64,000 nucleotides of DNA from positions 868,001 to 932,000 of the forward strand of contig JAMQCR010000001.1 of NCBI GenBank assembly GCA_023702235.1, in the 5' to 3' direction. The stretch is from Neobacillus pocheonensis. Lineage in GTDB: Bacteria > Bacillota > Bacilli > Bacillales > Cytobacillaceae. The notes under the pieces were generated by a model. The model was not told the origin of the DNA. It saw only the letters and a program-made list of their open reading frames with translations, and did not search any database. The position numbers and the translations under genes are program-made. Shown here piece after piece: positions 28,712 through 38,470 of the stretch. The first letter of the stretch is position 1. Every line of letters starts with the position of its first letter.

Positions 28712-29818
28712 TTGAAAGGCCGTGTTTTTGTCATTGGTTTAGGATTAATAGGCGGTTCTTTGGCATTATGTATTAGAAAAGAACACAATGAGGCAAACAT
28801 CATCGGATATGATATAAATAGTGAACAAGCCCGCCTGGCAAAAATGCTGGGTGTCATTGATAAAATTGCTGAAACAATCGATGAAGGTGCCATAAATGCC
28901 GATTTAATCATTATTGCAGCTCCTGTAAAAGAAACAGTGGCAATCATTCAACTGCTATCTGAGCTACCATTAAATCCACAGGTTATCATCACAGATACAG
29001 GAAGCACAAAAGGTATAATTGTTGCAAATTCAATCAACCTAAAGCAGAAGGGCTTCACCTTTATCGGCGGCCATCCAATGGCGGGTTCCCATAAAAGCGG
29101 TGTTTCCGCTGCTAAAGAAATCTTATTTGAAAATGCATTTTATCTTTTAACCCCTGAAGAATTTATCGAAAAAACAAGGGTAGATGAATTAATTGGTTGG
29201 TTAAATGGAACAAAAGCCAAGTTTTTAACCGTTTCTCCCAAAAACCATGATTATCTCACTGGGATTGTCAGTCATTTTCCTCATATTATTGCCGCTTCTA
29301 TTGTCCGCCAAACAGAAAAGTTGGCACAAGAGCAAAGCCTTATCCCACGTCTTGCAGCAGGTGGATTTCGGGATATAACAAGGATTGCTTCAAGCAGCCC
29401 GGAAATGTGGAAGGACATTTTGTTACACAACAAAGAAATCTTGATTGAGCTTCTTAGCCAATGGCAGGAAGAAATGTTTTGGGTTAAGGAGTTACTGGAA
29501 AAAGAAAACGGTAGTGCAATATACGACTATTTTCATCAAGCGAAGCAATTTCGGGATGGGTTGCCAATTAAAGAAAAGGGGGCAATTCCCTCCTTTTATG
29601 ATTTATTTGTTGATGTACCTGACTATCCTGGTGTCATTTCAGAAATAACGGGTTATTTGGCAAAGGAAACGATTAGTATTACAAACATTCGGATCCTAGA
29701 AACAAGAGAAGACATTAATGGAGTTCTTGTTATAAGTTTTCAAACGGAAGAAGATCGGCAAAGAGCAGAACGATGCATTCATTCTTATTCAAGCTATGTC
29801 ACTTCCATCGGAAATTAA
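28712..29818 (+). CDS. tyrA: Prephenate dehydrogenase TyrA
   Basis: TyrA oxidises prephenate to 4-hydroxyphenylpyruvate with NAD. The 368-residue protein has the nucleotide-binding loop VIGLGLIGGSLAL near 6, GGHPMAGSHKSG (active-site His near 126) and a C-terminal ACT domain (about 295-368, VDVPDYPGVISEIT) that probably senses tyrosine. The TTG start follows AGGGGGAG. It lies between hisC and aroA as in B. subtilis. Confidence 0.93.
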   Translation: MKGRVFVIGLGLIGGSLALCIRKEHNEANIIGYDINSEQARLAKMLGVIDKIAETIDEGAINADLIIIAAPVKETVAIIQLLSELPLNPQVIITDTGSTKGIIVANSINLKQKGFTFIGGHPMAGSHKSGVSAAKEILFENAFYLLTPEEFIEKTRVDELIGWLNGTKAKFLTVSPKNHDYLTGIVSHFPHIIAASIVRQTEKLAQEQSLIPRLAAGGFRDITRIASSSPEMWKDILLHNKEILIELLSQWQEEMFWVKELLEKENGSAIYDYFHQAKQFRDGLPIKEKGAIPSFYDLFVDVPDYPGVISEITGYLAKETISITNIRILETREDINGVLVISFQTEEDRQRAERCIHSYSSYVTSIGN

Positions 29819-29844
29819 ATTGATACTTGATAAAAGGTGATTTC

Positions 29845-31133
29845 ATGGAGTCGTTAAAACTACAGAAAAAATTAAAAGGTTTATCAGGTGAAATTAAAAT
29901 ACCTGGGGATAAATCAATTTCCCATCGATCTGTCATGTTCGGTTCAATAGCTTATGGGGAAACAAGGGTTACTAATTTCTTGCCTGGTGATGATTGTTTA
30001 AGTACTATATCGTGCTTTCGGAAGCTAGGTGTAATAATAGAGGAAAGTGAAAACGAGGTACGCATTATCGGAAATGGGTTCGAGGGTTTAGAAGAACCTG
30101 ATGAAGTGTTGGATGTAGGTAACTCTGGAACGACGATTCGGTTATTACTAGGTATTTTGTCTGGAAGACCTTTTTTCTCATCCCTGATAGGGGATAATTC
30201 GATTGGAAAAAGACCGATGACAAGGGTAACGGTGCCATTAGCAAAAATGGGAGCGCGAATTGATGGGCGAAAGAACGGTGCCTATACCCCGATTGCCATT
30301 CGTGGCGGGAGTTTAACACCAATGCATTATCAGCTTCCAGTAGCGAGCGCACAGGTTAAATCAGCCATTCTTCTAGCGGGTCTTCAAGCAGATGGTGAAA
30401 CTACCGTTGTTGAACCAGCGGAAACACGAGACCATACTGAAAGAATGATCCGTCAATTTGGCGGGGAAATTCAAAAGGATCATCAGGGTATCAGGTTAAA
30501 AGGCGGTCAAAGGCTAACGGCTGCTACCATTGATGTTCCAGGTGATATATCATCCGCTGCCTTTTTTCTCGTAGCTGGTGCAATTGTTCCAGGTAGTGAG
30601 GTCATCCTCAAACATGTTGGGTTAAATCCAACAAGAACCGGGATTATTGAAGTATTGAAAAATATGGGCGCAAACTTCCAAATTAACCAGTATGAGGAAA
30701 ATTCTTTTGAACCAGTTGGAGACATTGTCATTAAGACTTCTAGTCTTAAAGGAACAGTGATTGAAGGAGATTTAATCCCAAAATTAATTGATGAAATTCC
30801 TATTATTGCTCTACTGGCTACACAGGCTGAAGGGAAAACGGTCATAAGAAATGCAGAAGAATTAAAGGTAAAAGAAACAAATCGAATTGATACAGTTGTG
30901 CGAGAATTAAAAATATTAGGTGCTGAAATAGAAGCTACTGATGACGGCATGATTATTTATGGAAAGTGTAAACTTCATGGAGGAACCGTTTCAAGTCATG
31001 GAGACCATCGGATTGGAATGATGCTGGCATAGCTGCCCTCCAATGTGATGACGAGGTTGTACTCGAGAATCCGGAGGCTATTTCTGTTTCGTATCCGAAC
31101 TTTTTCACCCATTTAAATAGCTTGATTCAGTAG
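29845..31133 (+). CDS. aroA: 3-phosphoshikimate 1-carboxyvinyltransferase AroA (AroE, EPSP synthase) (one-base deletion)
   Basis: AroA condenses shikimate-3-phosphate with PEP. The ATG at 29845 after AAAAGGTGA gives [13 protein letters not shown]. Motifs: [32 protein letters not shown] and, near the end, [12 protein letters not shown]. The frame stops at 31032 where GCATAGC lacks an A (GCAATAGC gives [13 protein letters not shown]); the tail then reads [14 protein letters not shown] and ends at 31133. The corrected length is 429 residues, as expected for the class II enzyme of Bacillus. It is the last gene of this operon, followed by a terminator. Confidence 0.92.
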
Positions 31134-31162
31134 AAGCTGCATTTATTGCAGCTTTTTCTTTT
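31133..31162 (+). terminator. Terminator after aroA
   Basis: GAAGCTGCA and TGCAGCTTTTTC form an 8-9-bp stem with a TTTAT loop and a T run. Confidence 0.85.
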
Positions 31163-31242
31163 TTTGAATAGCGAGAGATTGTCATAGTTTTAAGTTTTAT
31201 TACATAGCTTGTCTTTAAGAGAGAGAAAAAGGTGGTGTGTAA

Positions 31243-32142
31243 ATGGCATATATCATTGAAAATGCCAATATTCTTAAAGAAAGAAAATTTACCAAGAGTT
31301 CAATGCTGATCCAAGAAAATAGAATTACAGCAATGCAAATTGGCTTCGAACAATACAAATTAATGAAAATGAATGCAGAAGCGTTCATCATGACCCCGAG
31401 CTATTGTCTATTAAATACAAAAATCCCACTTACAAGTACCTTCCAACAATTAAAGGAATTTATGATTCATAAATTTTTATTGACTGGCTGTACTACCTTT
31501 TTGACTTATGCAAATATTTCCTATGAGAACGAATTAACAGACAAAATAAAAGATATAAAAACGGCATTAATAAGCAGTCCAATCGATTTTACCATCGGTG
31601 TAAGAATCCCTCTCCGACTTATAAGCCAATCTTTTATTAGAAAATGCAAGATAGAGAAGATTCCTGCCATTTTTGTGGAAGTTAGTGATGCCGATGAGCT
31701 AGATAAAATGCCCTGGGGATGGATAAAGGAATCGCTATTTCCATATAACAGTCCCCTTATACCAATTATTTCTTCCTCTAAAAAGAAGGAAGCGAGTTAT
31801 GTTTTGTCGAAATGGAAAGAGACAATGATTGAAGAAAAAATCCCTGCCGTATACGAGGAAATTGAAGAGGACCAGCCTTTGTCAAAATACATTTTAAATA
31901 AAATTGGTTTATACCCTCAAAAGGCAAGTTTAACGCACGGGGCAGAATTAAGTTATAATCTATATTTAAGAGGAAAAGAAACCAAGGATGTTGATGAAGT
32001 AAATTTATTTCATTATCATAGTGATAGACTTGTGGTTACAGTTCACAAGGGAAAGGTAATTCGATCTGCTAAAGACGTCTTATTTAAACCCGGAAATGGA
32101 GAATATGTTAAGGTGCGAACCCCATCCTATTTTTCTTTATGA
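31243..32142 (+). CDS. Unrecognised protein, possibly a degenerate amidohydrolase-like protein
   Basis: I do not recognise this 299-residue protein by name. The ATG follows AAAGGTGG. The N-terminus MAYIIENANILKE and the C-terminus LVVTVHKGKVIRSAKDVL look like the small beta sandwich of amidohydrolases such as adenine deaminase, and GCTTFLTYA resembles the strand after the metal motif. However, the place expected for H-x-H holds LLNTKIP, and I see no other metal ligands, so catalysis as an amidohydrolase is unlikely. No signal peptide or clear membrane helix is seen. It lies between aroA and ypiA, just 28 bases before the latter, and is not part of the B. subtilis arrangement. Confidence 0.6.
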   Translation: MAYIIENANILKERKFTKSSMLIQENRITAMQIGFEQYKLMKMNAEAFIMTPSYCLLNTKIPLTSTFQQLKEFMIHKFLLTGCTTFLTYANISYENELTDKIKDIKTALISSPIDFTIGVRIPLRLISQSFIRKCKIEKIPAIFVEVSDADELDKMPWGWIKESLFPYNSPLIPIISSSKKKEASYVLSKWKETMIEEKIPAVYEEIEEDQPLSKYILNKIGLYPQKASLTHGAELSYNLYLRGKETKDVDEVNLFHYHSDRLVVTVHKGKVIRSAKDVLFKPGNGEYVKVRTPSYFSL

Positions 32143-32170
32143 AGTCAGGGGAACGAGAGGAACGATTTAT

Positions 32171-33437
32171 ATGGAAAGAGTCAATAAAATTATTAACATG
32201 TTAGAAAACGGTCAACATAAAGAGGCCTTAAATGAATATAATGTTGTATTACAAGGCGGTAGTCCAGATGAAAAATTCCTTCTTGGTGAAGAATTGTATC
32301 ATTTTGGATTTTTAGAGGAAGCAAGGGCTTTGATTGAAACCTTACTTGAAATCTACCCTGAAGAGGGTGAAATTCTTGTTCTCCTAGGGGAAATCCTTGT
32401 TGAACTGGGTGAAGAGGAGAAAGCCATTCTCATTCTAGAAAAGATTTCACAAGAGGACGCGAATTTTGGACAATCTTTAATGCTGTTGGCTGATTTATAT
32501 CAGATCCAAGGTCTCTACGAAGTCAGCGAAAGAAAGCTTCTAAAAGCAAAGGAAGTTTTACCGGAAGAGGTCATTATTGATTTCGCATTAGGAGAGCTGT
32601 ACAGTGAACAAGGCGAGATAACTATGGCTATGAATGCCTATGAATTGGTTTTAAAGGAACAGAGCGAAATTGCTGGAGTGAATATAAATCAACGAATGGC
32701 CGACCTATTAAGTGCATCAGGGGTTTTTGAAGATGCCTTAAGCTACTATGGTAAGGCACTAGATGAGAAATTAGAAATTAATACACTATTTGGCTATGCT
32801 TTTACAGCACTTCAAGCTGGGTTTAATCGAACTGCGATTGAAAAGTTTAAGGAACTAAAGGAGCTTGATCCAGAATATCACTCACTTTATTTACATCTTG
32901 CAAAAGCGTATGAGCGAGAGGAAGAACTTGAAAATAGTTTGATTTCCATTCAAGAGGGCATTAGACAGGATGAATTTAATAAAGAATTATTTTTCTACGG
33001 CGGAAAAATTGCCATTAAGCTTGGAAAATTAGTAGAGGCAGAAACGTTTTTCCGTGAGGCGCTTGCATTAGATCCCGGTTTTACCGAGGCTGCCCTTACC
33101 TTAAACAAGCTCTTTTTTCAACAAGAGAGATTTGATGATATCATTGATTTGATATCACAACTTGAATTTGTGGATGATGAAGAGCCCCAGCTCTTATGGG
33201 ACTCTGCCTTAGCTTTTAATAAACTCGAGCAATTTTCAGATGCATTAGACAAATATGAAGCTGCATATACTTTTTTTAAGAATAATCAAGAATTTTTACT
33301 TGATTACGGATATTTTTTAATAGAGGAAGGAAAAAAACGACCAAGCCGCCGAAATTTTTAAACAGCTACAAAATGAAGATCCAACAAATGAAGAGTATTT
33401 AGAGTTACTTGAACGTTTAACAAGTACGGGAGATTAA
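32171..33437 (+). CDS. ypiA: TPR protein YpiA (one-base insertion)
   Basis: The protein is made of about ten tetratricopeptide repeats over its full length of about 421 residues (for instance [21 protein letters not shown] and [15 protein letters not shown]), suggesting a scaffold for protein contacts. The ATG at 32171 after GAGAGGAACG matches the start [14 protein letters not shown]. Near 33335 the run GGAAAAAAACG carries one extra A; removing it changes [16 protein letters not shown] into [20 protein letters not shown] and extends to 33437. Unlike most breaks in this window, this one is an insertion. It matches B. subtilis YpiA in position and size. Confidence 0.85.
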
Positions 33438-33472
33438 TAAAAAAGCTGAATCTGCAGAGGAGGGAAACTATC

Positions 33473-34036
33473 ATGGCAACCCCTGTTTCTGTCAACGAGA
33501 AAAAGGACTTTATTCGTTGGTTTTTAAATCATTATCAATTAAAGAGAAGAGAATGTGTTTGGATCCTCAATTATTTAATGAGCCACGATCAATTGATGGA
33601 AAAGGTTCATTTTGTAGAACAAGCACAGTATTGTCCAAGAGGGTTAATTATGTCTACCCATTGTGTGGATAAAGTACCATTTCGCTTTTATAAAGAAAAT
33701 GTGATGACGACAGATGCTGAAAAATCTTTTCATGATATTCGCTTAAATCGAGATGAAGATATTTTTATTCAATTAAACTTTCATGCATCCAATCAGGCGC
33801 ATCAATATGCAGCTGTGCTAGAAGAAAACCCATTCGTTCCCAAACATCTGCAAGTGAATGACAAGGACGGAATGATTGCGGAGCAATTTTTGCAAAGTAG
33901 TATTGAACGATTTCACCGTGAAAAACTTCTTCATTTAATTGACGAGGCACTTGATAAGCAAGATCGGGACGCCTTTCGGGTTTTAACCGAACAATTAAAT
34001 AAACTAAAAATGGCTGAACAAACTGGAAGCTTGTGA
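33473..34036 (+). CDS. ypiB: UPF0302 family protein YpiB
   Basis: The 187-residue soluble protein contains the family segments [18 protein letters not shown]-type [19 protein letters not shown] and CPRGLIMST, and a C-terminal IDEP-like helix from about 148. Its exact function is not established. The ATG follows GAGGAGGG. It lies between ypiA and ypiF, as in B. subtilis. The last codons are part of the terminator stem. Confidence 0.85.
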   Translation: MATPVSVNEKKDFIRWFLNHYQLKRRECVWILNYLMSHDQLMEKVHFVEQAQYCPRGLIMSTHCVDKVPFRFYKENVMTTDAEKSFHDIRLNRDEDIFIQLNFHASNQAHQYAAVLEENPFVPKHLQVNDKDGMIAEQFLQSSIERFHREKLLHLIDEALDKQDRDAFRVLTEQLNKLKMAEQTGSL

Positions 34037-34057
34037 TTACAAGCTTCTATTTTTTTG
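34026..34057 (+). terminator. Terminator overlapping the end of ypiB
   Basis: GAAGCTTGT and ACAAGCTTC form a 9-bp perfect stem that includes the ypiB stop region, followed by TATTTTTTT. Confidence 0.88.
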
Positions 34058-34093
34058 AAAGATAAAAATGTATAAATTATTGACTTTGAGTGT

Positions 34094-34160
34094 TGTCTAA
34101 CTCCAGCGCCTGGGGGTCAGTGTTATATGCCCCTGAGCAAGGCGCAAAATTTTTCTTTTA
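34094..34160. repeat. Short interspersed hairpin repeat
   Basis: GTCTAACTCCAGCGCCTGGGGG and CCCCTGAGCAAGGCGC bracket a short unpaired centre; GCGCC pairs with GGCGC and GGGG with CCCC. The ends look like an intergenic repeat common in Bacillaceae chromosomes, with a related copy starting at 63904. This copy is short and followed by TTTTTCTTTT. Confidence 0.6.
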
Positions 34161-34254
34161 AAAAGAATATTTCCAAAAATCATACAATATCTTTTGATGT
34201 TACAGTAGATAATGATATTATTGAAATAGTGAATGGAAAAGGTTGGTGGAAAGA

Positions 34255-34719
34255 ATGAAATGGATTCCTCAAGAAGTAGAGACCTATTTAAATGAAAAAG
34301 AGTATGTGGATACAGCTGTTATTCCCTTATATTCGGTTTCATTTGGAGATGAAATGAAACAATCTGCTGCAATGGCTGAATTTATCACACTATTAACGTT
34401 TCATTTAGAAAGGCAGTTTACGGGAAGATTATTATTAATTCCCCCATTTACATATATAAAAAATGAAAAAAGTGACATAGTAATAAATGAATTAAAGAAA
34501 TGGGAAGAGTATATCGAAGAAAGCGAGTTTAAACACATTTTTTACATAACTTCTGAAAGTGAATGGAAATTGCACGAGGAGAGTCTTACAGGTTCATTAA
34601 TTTGGATACCTTCTATCCCTTTAGAGCATATGAATGAATCACAAAAGATGTCCATAATTGATAGTCAGGTGAAACAGTTATTAAACCTCTTTACCCGGAA
34701 ATGGCATGAAATTGAGTAA
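34255..34719 (+). CDS. ypiF: DUF2487 family protein YpiF
   Basis: The 154-residue soluble protein starts MKWIPQEVETYLNEKEYVDTAVIPLY, typical of YpiF. No catalytic motif is evident. The ATG at 34255 is preferred to the upstream TTG because GGTGGAAAG precedes it and the reading then matches the family start. It lies just before qcrA as in B. subtilis; a link to the bc complex has not been shown that I know of. Confidence 0.75.
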   Translation: MKWIPQEVETYLNEKEYVDTAVIPLYSVSFGDEMKQSAAMAEFITLLTFHLERQFTGRLLLIPPFTYIKNEKSDIVINELKKWEEYIEESEFKHIFYITSESEWKLHEESLTGSLIWIPSIPLEHMNESQKMSIIDSQVKQLLNLFTRKWHEIE

Positions 34720-34757
34720 TTATTATCCAGATAAGATATTTTTGAAATAGTATGATA

Positions 34758-34786
34758 TTGACCTTGGTTAAAGATTGATATATCAT
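34758..34786 (+). promoter_or_regulatory. Sigma-A promoter for qcrABC
   Basis: TTGACC, a 17-base spacer and TATCAT lie about 75 bases before qcrA. A second TATAAT at about 34813 lacks a good -35 box. Confidence 0.55.
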
Positions 34787-34859
34787 GATTATGTCCTAGT
34801 TTTATATCAGTATTATAATTGTCCGATGTACTTAACTTCGTTAATAGAGGGGGGATAAC

Positions 34860-35364
34860 ATGAGTAAAAATCGCGTTTCAAGACGTCAATTTTTAAGCTA
34901 CACTTTAACAGGTGTAGGAGGATTCATGGCCGCAGGAATGTTAATGCCGATGGTTCGATTCGCTGTTGATCCTGTTTTAAAGAAGGAAGCAGGTGGGGGG
35001 TTTATACCAACGAAGCAAAGGGTTGCTGATTTAACAGACCAACCGGTACGTGTTGACTTTACCTTTAAGCAAAAAGATGCATGGTATGAGTCCGATGTTA
35101 CCAATACTGCCTGGGTTTATAAGGAAGGAGGCAAAATTGTTGCCCTTTCTCCAATTTGTAAGCATTTGGGCTGTACGGTTAACTGGAATACGAACAAGGA
35201 CCATCCAAACCAATTCTTCTGTCCATGTCACTTCTGGCCGTTATGAAAAAAATGGTAAAAATGTTCCGGGTACACCACCACCACAACCATTGGATATTTA
35301 TCCGATTCAGGAAAAAGGCGGTTATCTATACCTAGGACAAGCAAAACCAAGGACGGAGGTGTAA
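34860..35364 (+). CDS. qcrA: Menaquinol:cytochrome c reductase Rieske iron-sulfur subunit QcrA (one-base insertion)
   Basis: QcrA is the Rieske [2Fe-2S] subunit of the bc complex. The N-terminus has SRRQFL, a twin-arginine signal, and one membrane segment (about 14-36). Cluster ligands are CKHLGC (C-x-H-x-G-C) and CPCH (C-x-x-H). The frame breaks near 35232, where TTCTGGCC carries one base too many; removing it gives CPCHFGRYEKNGKNV and a tail ending QAKPRTEV at 35364. The corrected length is 167 residues, as in B. subtilis. The stop is four bases before qcrB. Confidence 0.92.
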
Positions 35365-35368
35365 TTCA

Positions 35369-36043
35369 TTGTTAAACAAAATTTACGATTGGGTAGATGA
35401 ACGTTTAGATATTACGCCACTGTGGCGCGATATCGCCGACCATGAAGTTCCTGAGCATGTAAACCCAGCACATCATTTTTCTGCATTTGTTTATTGCTTT
35501 GGTGGTCTAACGTTTTTTGTCACCGTCATTCAAATTCTTTCCGGTATGTTTTTAACTATGTATTATGTCCCGGATATTAAAAACGCGTGGGAATCCGTAT
35601 ACTATCTTCAAAATGAGGTAGCCTTCGGACAAATCGTACGTGGTATGCATCACTGGGGTGCAAGTTTAGTACTTGTAATGATGTTCTTACATACATTACG
35701 CGTCTTTTTTCAAGGCGCCTATAAAAAACCTCGTGAACTGAACTGGATTGTCGGAGTACTTATTTTCTTCGTCATGCTTGGCTTAGGTTTTACTGGGTAT
35801 TTATTGCCATGGGATATGAAAGCGCTATTTGCAACAAAGGTAGGGCTACAAATTGCTGAGGCAACACCATTTATTGGTTCTTATATTAAGGTATTGCTTG
35901 CGGGACATGAGCACATTGTTGGTGCGCAAACTTTAACCCGTTTCTTCGCGATACATGTTTTCTTCTTGCCAGGAGTATTGCTTGGATTAATGGGAGCCCA
36001 TTTCTTGATGATTCGGAAGCAAGGTATTTCTGGACCACTTTAA
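35369..36043 (+). CDS. qcrB: Menaquinol:cytochrome c reductase cytochrome b subunit QcrB
   Basis: QcrB is the cytochrome b6-like subunit with four membrane helices in 224 residues. Haem b ligand histidines are seen in GMHHWGASLVLVMMFLHTLR (pair spaced by 13) and in the later GAQTLTRFFAIHVFFLPG region. A conserved amphipathic start, IYDWVDERLDITPLW, precedes the first helix. The TTG start at 35369 follows GGACGGAGGTG. It lies between qcrA and qcrC. Confidence 0.94.
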   Translation: MLNKIYDWVDERLDITPLWRDIADHEVPEHVNPAHHFSAFVYCFGGLTFFVTVIQILSGMFLTMYYVPDIKNAWESVYYLQNEVAFGQIVRGMHHWGASLVLVMMFLHTLRVFFQGAYKKPRELNWIVGVLIFFVMLGLGFTGYLLPWDMKALFATKVGLQIAEATPFIGSYIKVLLAGHEHIVGAQTLTRFFAIHVFFLPGVLLGLMGAHFLMIRKQGISGPL

Positions 36044-36112
36044 AAATTAGTTTTTGGTTGAATTGTAATTGGATCTTTTCTTTACTTTACGGAAAAAGGA
36101 GGGGATTGCTCG

Positions 36113-36884
36113 ATGCATAAAGGTAAAGGAATGAAGTTCGTTGGTGATTCACGTGTTTTAGATCCTTCTCAACGAAAAAAAATGATTCCGAAAGATTACT
36201 CAGAATACCCAGGTAAAACAGAGGCATTCTGGCCTAACTTCCTTCTAAAAGAATGGATGGTCGGTGCCGTATTTCTTGTTGGCTTTCTTTGTTTAACTAT
36301 TGCCCATCCAGCTCCGCTTGAAAGAATAGCGGATCCTACTGATACAGGTTATATTCCATTACCCGATTGGTACTTCTTGTTCTTGTATCAATTGCTTAAG
36401 TACTCATATGCTTCTGGACCATATACGGTAATTGGCGCATTAATTATTCCTGGACTTACCTTCGGGGGATTATTATTAGCACCGTTTCTTGATCGTGGAA
36501 CGGAACGTCGTCCATTAAAACGGCTGTAGCCACATCAATAATGCTTTTAGCATTAGCTGCTGTTGTGTTTTTGACATGGCAATCTGTTGCAACACATGAC
36601 TGGGCTGCTGCAGAGCGTCAAGGTAAAATTGTTGCAAAGGTTAATATTGATAAATCAAGTGCAGGCTACGTTGTGTTTAAGAGCCAAGGCTGTATTAACT
36701 GTCATGGTGAAAACCTACAAGGCGGTGCTGGTGCGCCTTCGTTGATTGGTACAGGGTAAAGGCTGATCAAATTGCCAAAATTGCAAAAAATGGTAGAGGC
36801 AAAATGCCATCCGGCATCTTTAAAGGTGATGCAACTCAGCTTAAGAACCTTACGGAGTTTATCGCAGGTCTTGGTAGTAAATAA
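36113..36884 (+). CDS. qcrC: Menaquinol:cytochrome c reductase cytochrome b/c subunit QcrC (two one-base deletions)
   Basis: QcrC joins a subunit IV-like membrane part (about 1-150, with PLPDWYFLFLYQLLKY) to a cytochrome c domain with CINCH (haem c, near 200). Three frames are needed. A missing C near 36523 (CGGCTG for CGGCCTG) turns KRL-stop into KRPVATSIMLLALAAV; a missing base near 36758 (GGGTAAAGG) turns TG-stop into a continuation reading KADQIAKIAKNGRGKMP, then FIAGLGSK at 36884. The corrected length is about 257 residues, as in B. subtilis. Confidence 0.9.
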
Positions 36885-36893
36885 TTGAGTGAT

Positions 36894-36923
36894 AAAGCTG
36901 ACGGTTTCGTCAGCTTTTTTATT
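36894..36923 (+). terminator. Terminator after qcrC
   Basis: AAAGCTGACG and CGTCAGCTTT form a 10-bp perfect stem with a GTTT loop and TTTTT. Confidence 0.9.
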
Positions 36924-36945
36924 AATAATGAAAAGGGGAGTAGTA

Positions 36946-37538
36946 GTGAACTGGATTTATCCTCTCTTGGCTAACCGGTCAATTTTAAAGCTTTTGCTAG
37001 TAATTAATACTGTTGGAACTATCTATGGGTATTATTGGTATGGATGGCAGTTGAATGACACGCCTGCTATTTTTAAAGCCTTTGTTCCTGATAGCCCAAC
37101 AGCAAGTTTATTCTTTGTATTCGTCCTTATTGCTTTCTTACTTAGAAAAATTGGCCTTTAATAGAAGCCCTTGCAATCGTAACTCTTTTTAAATATGGAA
37201 TTTGGGCTGTTGTAATGAATATCCTGGTTCTTTTTGTACAAGGTGAATTGGACTGGGCTGGTTATATGTTAATTATCTCACATTTCTTAATGGCTGTTGA
37301 GGGTGTACTTTTTGCGCCTTTTTACAGAATTAAACCATGGCATCTGGTTGTAGCAGCAATTTGGACACTGCATGATGTTATAATTGATTACGTTTTTTTC
37401 ATGATGCCTCGCTATCAAATGCTAGACCAATACACACCTGAAATTGGCTATTTCACCTTCTGGCTTTCGATTTTGTCTATAGGAATCGCCTACTATTTCT
37501 GTATTCGCCCTAATCGATTTAAACTGTCTATAAAATAG
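36946..37538 (+). CDS. ypjA: DUF1405 membrane protein YpjA (one-base deletion)
   Basis: The protein has about five to six membrane helices with VINTVGTIYGYYWYGWQL and VPDSPTASLFFVFVLIAF near the N-terminus, as in YpjA. The first frame stops at 37161 (RKIGL-stop); adding one T (CCTTTAAT to CCTTTTAAT) continues IEALAIVTLFKYGIW and joins NILVLFVQGELDW to the end at 37538. Length is about 197 residues. The GTG start at 36946 follows AAGGGGAG; an ATG a few codons upstream is an alternative. Function is unknown; it is conserved next to qcrC. Confidence 0.8.
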
Positions 37539-37617
37539 TCTTTCATTATCATAAAAGGTGGTCTATCCTTGTCCAACCCCTCATACATTTTATTAGTAAT
37601 AAAAGGGGGGACAAGGA

Positions 37618-38412
37618 TTGAAAATCAAATGGTTACTTTTAATTGCAATTATCATTATGCTCGCTCCCAATACCGTAAATGCTGAAGTACAATCGCCAAT
37701 GGAGAAGCTCGATGATATCTCCGATGAAGCTCTTCAAATGGTGAAGTTTCATAGATACGATGATGCTAAGAAACTACTTGATTATTTCACTGCCCAATTC
37801 ACAAGTATAAAAGGCGAACAGAAGCCTTTAACGATGGACGAGTTAAGGATTGTCACGGTTTCACATGATGAAGCAGTAGAAGCGACTGTTAGTCCTAATA
37901 TGAAATATCAGGAAAGATTAAATAAATTGACAAAGTTTCGCCTTGTCATTGATGCAATTTCTACAAGCCATCAACCACTATGGACAGAAATGAAGGATCA
38001 AGTAATGACGGCGTTCCATCAGGCCAAAGAGGCAGCCTATAAAGGTGATACAGCCAGTTTTCATTCGAATTTTAACTCGTTTTTATCTTTATATAATGTC
38101 ATTTACCCAAGTATAAAAATTGATGTTCCGGTAGAAAATATTCAAAAATTGGATGCACGAATCAATTTTATAGATGAATATCGTACCCAAGTAGTCAATA
38201 ATGCCAATAGCAAAAAGGAACTCGATGGGCTCGAAACGGATTTAAAAAATCTATTTGACAATATGGATGAGGATCAGGCAGAGCCGTCAATATGGTGGGT
38301 CATCATCTCGACAGGCAGTATTATAATCATGACACTATCCTATGTTGGCTTTCGAAAGTATCAAGGTGAAAAAGATTTGAAAAAAAATCGTTCCAGGGAC
38401 CAAAAAGATTGA
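37618..38412 (+). CDS. ypjB: Sporulation protein YpjB
   Basis: The 264-residue protein has an N-terminal signal segment (about 1-22, WLLLIAIIIMLAPNTVNA), a helical extracytoplasmic domain and one C-terminal membrane helix (about 230-250, WWVIISTGSIIIMTLSYVG) followed by a basic tail. This is the layout of YpjB, a protein of spore formers whose role is not well defined. The TTG start at 37618 follows GGGGGGACAAGG. It is placed after ypjA as in B. subtilis. Confidence 0.82.
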   Translation: MKIKWLLLIAIIIMLAPNTVNAEVQSPMEKLDDISDEALQMVKFHRYDDAKKLLDYFTAQFTSIKGEQKPLTMDELRIVTVSHDEAVEATVSPNMKYQERLNKLTKFRLVIDAISTSHQPLWTEMKDQVMTAFHQAKEAAYKGDTASFHSNFNSFLSLYNVIYPSIKIDVPVENIQKLDARINFIDEYRTQVVNNANSKKELDGLETDLKNLFDNMDEDQAEPSIWWVIISTGSIIIMTLSYVGFRKYQGEKDLKKNRSRDQKD

Positions 38413-38470
38413 CTCTGAATTTCGGCTTTACTACAATGTATAGCAACTAGAGCTTTATTGGGGGTTCACT

